A stretch of 6,632 nt of DNA from an uncultured Bacteroidota bacterium (lineage in GTDB: Bacteria; Bacteroidota; Bacteroidia; Chitinophagales; Chitinophagaceae): NCBI GenBank assembly GCA_946887345.1, contig CAMPKR010000140.1:1-6632 (forward strand). Reading direction: 5' to 3'. Positions 1 to 4,229 of the stretch are shown here, one piece after another. Below the pieces are notes generated by a model. That model saw nothing but the letters and a program-made list of their open reading frames with translations, was not told where the DNA came from and did no database searches. Numbering within the stretch: the first letter of the stretch is position 1; each line of letters opens with the position of its first letter. The position numbers were made by a program, and so were the translations under genes.

Positions 1-31
1 CGGAGGGGCTTTCAGATATAGTGCTTAAATA

Positions 32-580
32 CTATTTGTCGAGCTGGTTGTAGATGTAAACATCAGAGCTGCGGGCAATACCAAAGTATTGGAAAGTCTT
101 GTTACGGAAACCCTTCTTCAGGTAAACGTCAGTGTCTGCGTCGTCTGCAACAGTCACCCAATCCTTATGCTTGCTTACTTGCCAGCGGTAAACAGCAACT
201 GTGTTCGGGCCGCGGCGGGTAAGGGCGTAAAACTGGATGTGCTTGGACGTGTAACCCATTTTCAGCATCTGGTCGTCAGTATATTCGTCTTCTGCGATGC
301 TGATATGATCTTTAGTTACAGGGTTGTACCATGAATAAACGGCTACACGGCTTGGTCCCGGGTTGCGGTAAGCCACGAATATCTGGGTTTTCATTGTCCA
401 TTTCCAGTTAAGCAGTTGTCCGTCTTGATATTCATCCTCAGCTACAGTTACGTACTCATTATCCTCAGGATTGTACCAGCGAAATACTCTTACAAGCTCG
501 TCAGTCTGGGCGCTAGCAGTATTGCTAAAACCTAAAAATGAAGCCAGAACTGTTGTAACGAGAATGAAGGTTTTTTTCAT
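32..580 (-). CDS. Secreted protein with three DUF5648-like repeats
   Basis: This encodes 182 residues with a stop (TAG) at 32-34. I chose the ATG at 578-580 because it begins a typical Sec signal peptide: a MKKTF start, a hydrophobic core through residue 18, and an ASA-Q cleavage site after residue 24. A longer reading from 655 would bury that signal behind 25 charged and aromatic residues and overlap the likely promoter. The mature part is three units starting at residues 30, 79 and 128, an exact 49-residue period. Each opens with V-x-V/F/Y-x-W, followed by YNP in units 1 and 2, an acidic VAEDEY or similar segment, then an aromatic block such as QFYAL. This matches my memory of DUF5648 repeats, which accompany secreted hydrolases and surface proteins; their biochemical role is not established. 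There is no catalytic domain, lipobox or T9SS C-terminal domain, so it is probably periplasmic or exported by an unseen route. The gene is divergent from secA. The family call is moderately sure; the function is unknown. Confidence 0.82.
   Translation of the reverse strand: MKKTFILVTTVLASFLGFSNTASAQTDELVRVFRWYNPEDNEYVTVAEDEYQDGQLLNWKWTMKTQIFVAYRNPGPSRVAVYSWYNPVTKDHISIAEDEYTDDQMLKMGYTSKHIQFYALTRRGPNTVAVYRWQVSKHKDWVTVADDADTDVYLKKGFRNKTFQYFGIARSSDVYIYNQLDK
53..493 (-). repeat. Three tandem 49-residue repeats
   Basis: Unit 1 lies at 347-493, unit 2 at 200-346 and unit 3 at 53-199. The period is exactly 147 bp with no indels between units. Units 1 and 2 share WYNP and the AEDEY segment. Unit 3 has lost YNP (it reads WQVSKHKDW) but keeps the VTVAD strand and the closing aromatic FQYFGIA segment. 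The repeats show at the protein level; the DNA copies are well diverged, so this is an old duplication. Confidence 0.8.
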
Positions 581-611
581 AATTGAACGCTTTTTTTCTA
601 AATTATGCTCC

Positions 612-643
612 CAAAATACATAAAAAGTTTCTGGTCTTGCAAG
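612..643 (-). promoter_or_regulatory. Weak Bacteroidota-type promoter for the 32-580 gene
   Basis: Read on the minus strand, a CTTG element (640-643) is followed after 21 nt by TATTTTG (612-618). This resembles the Bacteroidota sigma factor consensus TTTG / TAnnTTTG, but the -7 box is one base short. It would place the transcript start near 605, about 25 nt upstream of the ATG at 580. The start context is A-rich without a Shine-Dalgarno sequence, as is usual in this phylum. Confidence 0.3.
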
Positions 644-690
644 TGATTTAGCCATTTTTTTTTGAATTGCCTCATTCCCGGTACCTCACC

Positions 691-722
691 TTTGCTGAAA
701 TCCGCTATTTGACGTAGCTTTG
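691..722 (+). promoter_or_regulatory. secA promoter, Bacteroidota type
   Basis: TTTG at 691-694 is followed after 20 nt by TAGCTTTG at 715-722, an exact match to the Bacteroidota -33 TTTG / -7 TAnnTTTG consensus. It faces secA and no other plus-strand gene lies between. Transcription would begin at about 727-731, giving secA a 5' leader of roughly 115-120 nt. Confidence 0.6.
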
Positions 723-734
723 GCCTCCTCATAT

Positions 735-767
735 GCCATGCTGTCAGGTAAAAACAAATAGCATGGC
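735..767 (+). promoter_or_regulatory. Hairpin at the 5' end of the secA leader
   Basis: GCCATGCT (735-742) pairs perfectly with AGCATGGC (760-767): an 8 bp stem around a 17 nt A-rich loop, followed by TTTT at 768-771. With the predicted start near 727-731 it would sit at the very 5' end of the secA mRNA. It could protect the transcript or act as an attenuator. A terminator for an upstream plus-strand gene is unlikely, because none is visible in the 700 bases before it. Confidence 0.4.
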
Positions 768-802
768 TTTTGATACTTATAAATTTTATTATAAAGGTAA
801 TA

Positions 803-819
803 AGCTCCCTTTCGGAGCT
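803..819 (+). promoter_or_regulatory. Second hairpin in the secA leader
   Basis: AGCTCC (803-808) pairs with GGAGCT (814-819) around a 5 nt loop and is followed by ATTTTAA. It lies 27 nt upstream of the secA ATG. The stem is short and the T-run has only four bases, so strong termination is doubtful. A leader structure affecting translation or transcript stability is equally possible. No known riboswitch fold is recognisable. Confidence 0.35.
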
Positions 820-846
820 ATTTTAAGCTAACGAAATTGACACAAA

Positions 847-3800
847 ATGATAGGTTTTCTCTCGAAATTATTTGGAGGCAGTAAGTCAGAAAAAGATGTA
901 AAACGTATACAACCCCTAATAACTGAAATAAATCGCAACTACCAGGAATACCAATCCCTCACTAACGACCAGTTACGCAACAAAACACAGGAGTTTCGCC
1001 AACGCATAAAAGAATACCTGAAAGAAATAGATGCTGAGATAGCAGCCAAGAAAGCCTCTACTGATGCCCTTGATACTGAGGATACCCACGCCCGCGAAGC
1101 CGTTTTTGAAGAAGTAGACAAAATAATAAAGAGGCGCGATGAGCAGATAGAGGAAGTACTGGAGCAAATACTGCCGGAGGCCTTTGCCACCGTAAAGGAA
1201 ACAGCCCGCCGATTTACCGAGAATGCCGAAATGGTATCTACCGCAACAGACCTGGACAGGGAACTGGCAACGAGCAGGCCTCATATAACCATAGATGGCA
1301 ACCGCTCTATATTTACCAATAGCTGGCAGGCGGCAGGTACTCCCGTACAGTGGAACATGGTGCATTACGATGTGCAGCTGATAGGCGGTATTACCCTGCA
1401 CGAGGGCAAAATAGCTGAAATGGCTACGGGTGAAGGTAAAACCCTGGTTTCTACGCTTCCTGCCTACCTGAACGCCCTGGCGGGTGAAGGGGTGCATATA
1501 GTAACAGTGAACGATTACCTGGCCCGTCGTGACCAGGAATGGAACGGAACCATCTTTGAATGGCTGGGCCTCGTTACCGACTGTATAGACAAACACCAGC
1601 CAAACTCTCCTGACCGCCGCAAGGCCTACCTGGCAGATATTACCTATGGTACCAATAACGAATTCGGTTTCGACTACCTGCGCGATAACATGGTGCATCA
1701 CCCCGATGAAATGGTGCAGCGCAAGCACCACTTTGCCATGGTGGATGAGGTGGATAGCGTACTGGTGGATGACGCCCGTACCCCGCTGATCATCTCGGGT
1801 CCGGTGCCTCGTGGCGACGAGCAGCAGTTTCACGCCCTGAAGCCCCGTATAGAGCGCCTGCTGGAAGCACAAAGAAAGGTAACCAACCAGAGCCTGATAG
1901 AGGCCAAAAAGTTGATAACAGATGGTAAGCCTGACAAAGAGAACGGCGGTCTGCACCTGTTCCGTGCTTATCGCGGTCTCCCGAAGAATACTGCCCTTAT
2001 TAAATACCTGAGTGAAGAAGGCAATAAATCAATTCTTCAGAAAGCGGAACACTATTATATAGGAGAGCAGCAGCGCAACATGCCGAAGGTAGATGCGGAA
2101 CTGTTCTTTACAATAGATGAAAAGAATAACAGCGTAGACCTGACTGAAAAGGGCCTGGCCCTGATAACTGGTTCAGGTGAGGATCCAAACTTCTTTATAC
2201 TGCCTGATATAGCCACCGAGCTGACGGCTATAGAGAACATGGGCATACCTGAAGAAGAAATAAGACAACGTAAGGATGCCCTGATACAGGAATATGCTAT
2301 CAAGGCCGATCGTATCCACTCTGTGCAGCAGTTGCTGAAGGCATATACGCTCTTTGATAAAGACATAGAGTATGTGGTGATGGATGGTAAGGTGAAAATA
2401 GTAGACGAACAAACAGGTCGTATACTGGATGGCCGCCGCTATAGCGACGGTCTGCACCAGGCGATAGAAGCGAAGGAAAATGTGCAGGTAGAAGCTGCTA
2501 CACAAACATTCGCTACTGTTACCCTGCAGAACTACTTCCGTATGTACCACAAGCTTTGTGGTATGACCGGTACTGCCGAAACGGAAGCAGGCGAGTTCTG
2601 GGAGATATACAAGCTGGACGTGGTAGCGATACCTACCAACAGGCCGATATCGCGTAAAGACCAGCAAGACCTGGTATATAAAACCAAGCGTGAAAAATAT
2701 AAAGCCGTAATAGACGAGATAGAAGCACTCACTGCTGTTGGCCGTCCTGTACTGGTAGGTACTACATCGGTAGAGGTGTCTGAATTGCTGAGCCGCATGT
2801 TGCAGCAAAAGAAGATCACCCACAACGTACTGAACGCCAAGCAGCACTCGCGTGAAGCACAGATAGTAGCTGAAGCAGGTTTGCCCGGTGCTGTAACCAT
2901 CGCCACCAACATGGCCGGCCGTGGTACGGATATCAAGCTCGGCCCCGGCGTGAAGGAAGCTGGTGGATTAGCAATCATAGGAACAGAGCGTCACGAAAGC
3001 CGTCGCGTTGACCGCCAGCTCCGTGGTCGTGCAGGTCGCCAGGGCGATCCGGGCACTTCACAGTTCTTCGTGTCGCTGGAAGATGACCTGATGCGTTTGT
3101 TCGGTTCTGAGCGTATTGCTTCGCTGATGGACAAAATGGGCCATAAAGATGGCGAGGTGCTGCAGCACAGCATGATCTCTAAATCTATAGAGCGTGCGCA
3201 GAAAAAAGTAGAAGAAAACAACTTTGGCATACGTAAGAACCTGCTGGAGTATGATGATGTGATGAACAAGCAGCGCGATGTAATATACAAGCGCCGAAAC
3301 CACGCGCTCTTTGGCGAGCGCCTGAACCTTGATCTTGACAATGCACTGATAGACGTCTGTATAGACCTGGCTACGCAGTTTGAAGCTAACCGCGATTATG
3401 AGGCGTTCCGTATAGAGGTGATGAAACACCTGGTGATAGAGCCTGAAGTGAGCAAGGAAGAATTTGAAAAAGGTAACCTGGAAGAAATAGGAGATAAACT
3501 GTATCACCAGGCCAAAGATTTCTATACAAGGAAGTCCGCAGCATTGCGTGAGCATATTTTGCCTACGTTAACACAAATACTGAATGATAATCCGAATGTA
3601 GATAACATAGCTATACCATTTACCGACGGTATGCGTGGTCTGCAGGTATATACTAACCTGGGGCAGACGGTGGAGCAGCAGGCCCGCCCGGTAACACAGG
3701 AGTTGGAAAAGGTGATGACCCTGGCCATGATCGACGATGCATGGAAAGATCACCTGCGTGCCATGGACGATCTGCGCCAGAGTGTAAGGAATGCCACTTA

Positions 3801-4173
3801 CGAACAAAAAGATCCGTTGCTGATCTACAAGTTTGAAGCTTTCAACCTCTTCAAGCAAATGCTGCTGGAAACAAACCGTAATATAGTTTCGTTCCTGCTG
3901 CGCTCAGGCATACCGATGCAGGAAGCACCACAGGAAGCCGCTCCGCCACAGCATCATACCGACATGAGCAAGATGCGTGCGAACAAGGATGAAATAGACG
4001 AGCGCGGACAGGCATATGGCGCTAACGAAGAAGATTACTATACCGAACCACAACAGGAAACTGCCGTAAAGCGCACCCCTGTACAGGCAGGCCCCAAGAT
4101 TGGTCGTAATGATCCTTGTCCTTGCGGAAGTGGTAAGAAATACAAGAGCTGCCACGGAAAGGGAATACAATAA
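847..4173 (+). CDS. secA: Preprotein translocase ATPase SecA
   Basis: SecA is the ATP-driven motor that pushes unfolded preproteins through SecYEG at the inner membrane. The 1108 residues show the whole family architecture. Walker A is GEGKT at 195-199, with Lys198. Walker B is DEVD at 300-303, followed by DARTPLIISG at 309-318. The preprotein cross-linking region runs roughly from 320 to 510, then VDEQTGR at 519-525. The second ATPase lobe has TNMAGRGTD at 687-695 and GRAGRQGDPG at 727-736. The scaffold helix has NNFGIRKNLLEYDDVMNKQR at 791-810, and the wing/two-helix-finger region starts near 959 with MIDDAWKDHL. A flexible linker leads to a C-terminal zinc motif CPCGSGKKYKSCH (Cys1091, 1093, 1102, His1103), the SecB/ribosome-binding tail. 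It is about 200 residues longer than E. coli SecA (901) because of insertions near 57-104, 124-169 and 345-410, as in other Bacteroidota. The start ATG sits in an A-rich context without a Shine-Dalgarno. It stands alone between a divergent and a convergent gene. No key residue is missing. Confidence 0.98.
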   Translation: MIGFLSKLFGGSKSEKDVKRIQPLITEINRNYQEYQSLTNDQLRNKTQEFRQRIKEYLKEIDAEIAAKKASTDALDTEDTHAREAVFEEVDKIIKRRDEQIEEVLEQILPEAFATVKETARRFTENAEMVSTATDLDRELATSRPHITIDGNRSIFTNSWQAAGTPVQWNMVHYDVQLIGGITLHEGKIAEMATGEGKTLVSTLPAYLNALAGEGVHIVTVNDYLARRDQEWNGTIFEWLGLVTDCIDKHQPNSPDRRKAYLADITYGTNNEFGFDYLRDNMVHHPDEMVQRKHHFAMVDEVDSVLVDDARTPLIISGPVPRGDEQQFHALKPRIERLLEAQRKVTNQSLIEAKKLITDGKPDKENGGLHLFRAYRGLPKNTALIKYLSEEGNKSILQKAEHYYIGEQQRNMPKVDAELFFTIDEKNNSVDLTEKGLALITGSGEDPNFFILPDIATELTAIENMGIPEEEIRQRKDALIQEYAIKADRIHSVQQLLKAYTLFDKDIEYVVMDGKVKIVDEQTGRILDGRRYSDGLHQAIEAKENVQVEAATQTFATVTLQNYFRMYHKLCGMTGTAETEAGEFWEIYKLDVVAIPTNRPISRKDQQDLVYKTKREKYKAVIDEIEALTAVGRPVLVGTTSVEVSELLSRMLQQKKITHNVLNAKQHSREAQIVAEAGLPGAVTIATNMAGRGTDIKLGPGVKEAGGLAIIGTERHESRRVDRQLRGRAGRQGDPGTSQFFVSLEDDLMRLFGSERIASLMDKMGHKDGEVLQHSMISKSIERAQKKVEENNFGIRKNLLEYDDVMNKQRDVIYKRRNHALFGERLNLDLDNALIDVCIDLATQFEANRDYEAFRIEVMKHLVIEPEVSKEEFEKGNLEEIGDKLYHQAKDFYTRKSAALREHILPTLTQILNDNPNVDNIAIPFTDGMRGLQVYTNLGQTVEQQARPVTQELEKVMTLAMIDDAWKDHLRAMDDLRQSVRNATYEQKDPLLIYKFEAFNLFKQMLLETNRNIVSFLLRSGIPMQEAPQEAAPPQHHTDMSKMRANKDEIDERGQAYGANEEDYYTEPQQETAVKRTPVQAGPKIGRNDPCPCGSGKKYKSCHGKGIQ

Positions 4174-4195
4174 TTGCTAAGAAAAAAATGATATA

Positions 4196-4229
4196 AGTGA
4201 GTGCTGTCTTGACAAAGGCAGCACTCATT
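4196..4229. terminator. Shared terminator between convergent genes
   Basis: A stem of about 13 pairs (4196-4208 with 4217-4229, including two G-T wobbles and a perfect 9 bp core TGAGTGCTG / CAGCACTCA) closes an 8 nt loop. On the plus strand it is followed by ATTTTA. On the minus strand a run of seven T lies about 8-10 nt beyond the stem (4182-4188). It starts 22 nt after the secA stop and just touches the stop codon of the convergent gene (4228-4230), so it probably ends both transcripts. Confidence 0.75.

Noticed and set aside
581..655. In-frame ATG at 653-655 that would extend the small secreted protein by 25 residues
   Set aside because: The extension is charged and aromatic, hides a clean signal peptide that starts at 580, and overlaps the only promoter-like elements for the gene.
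655..663. Run of nine T between the divergent genes as a terminator or phase-variable tract
   Set aside because: No stem precedes the run on the plus strand, and it lies outside any chosen coding region, upstream of both promoters, so neither termination nor frame switching is supported.
973..3858. Long minus-strand ORFs inside secA, such as 973-1956 and 2173-2847
   Set aside because: They are complements of conserved SecA coding sequence; the plus frame is fully accounted for by a complete family protein.
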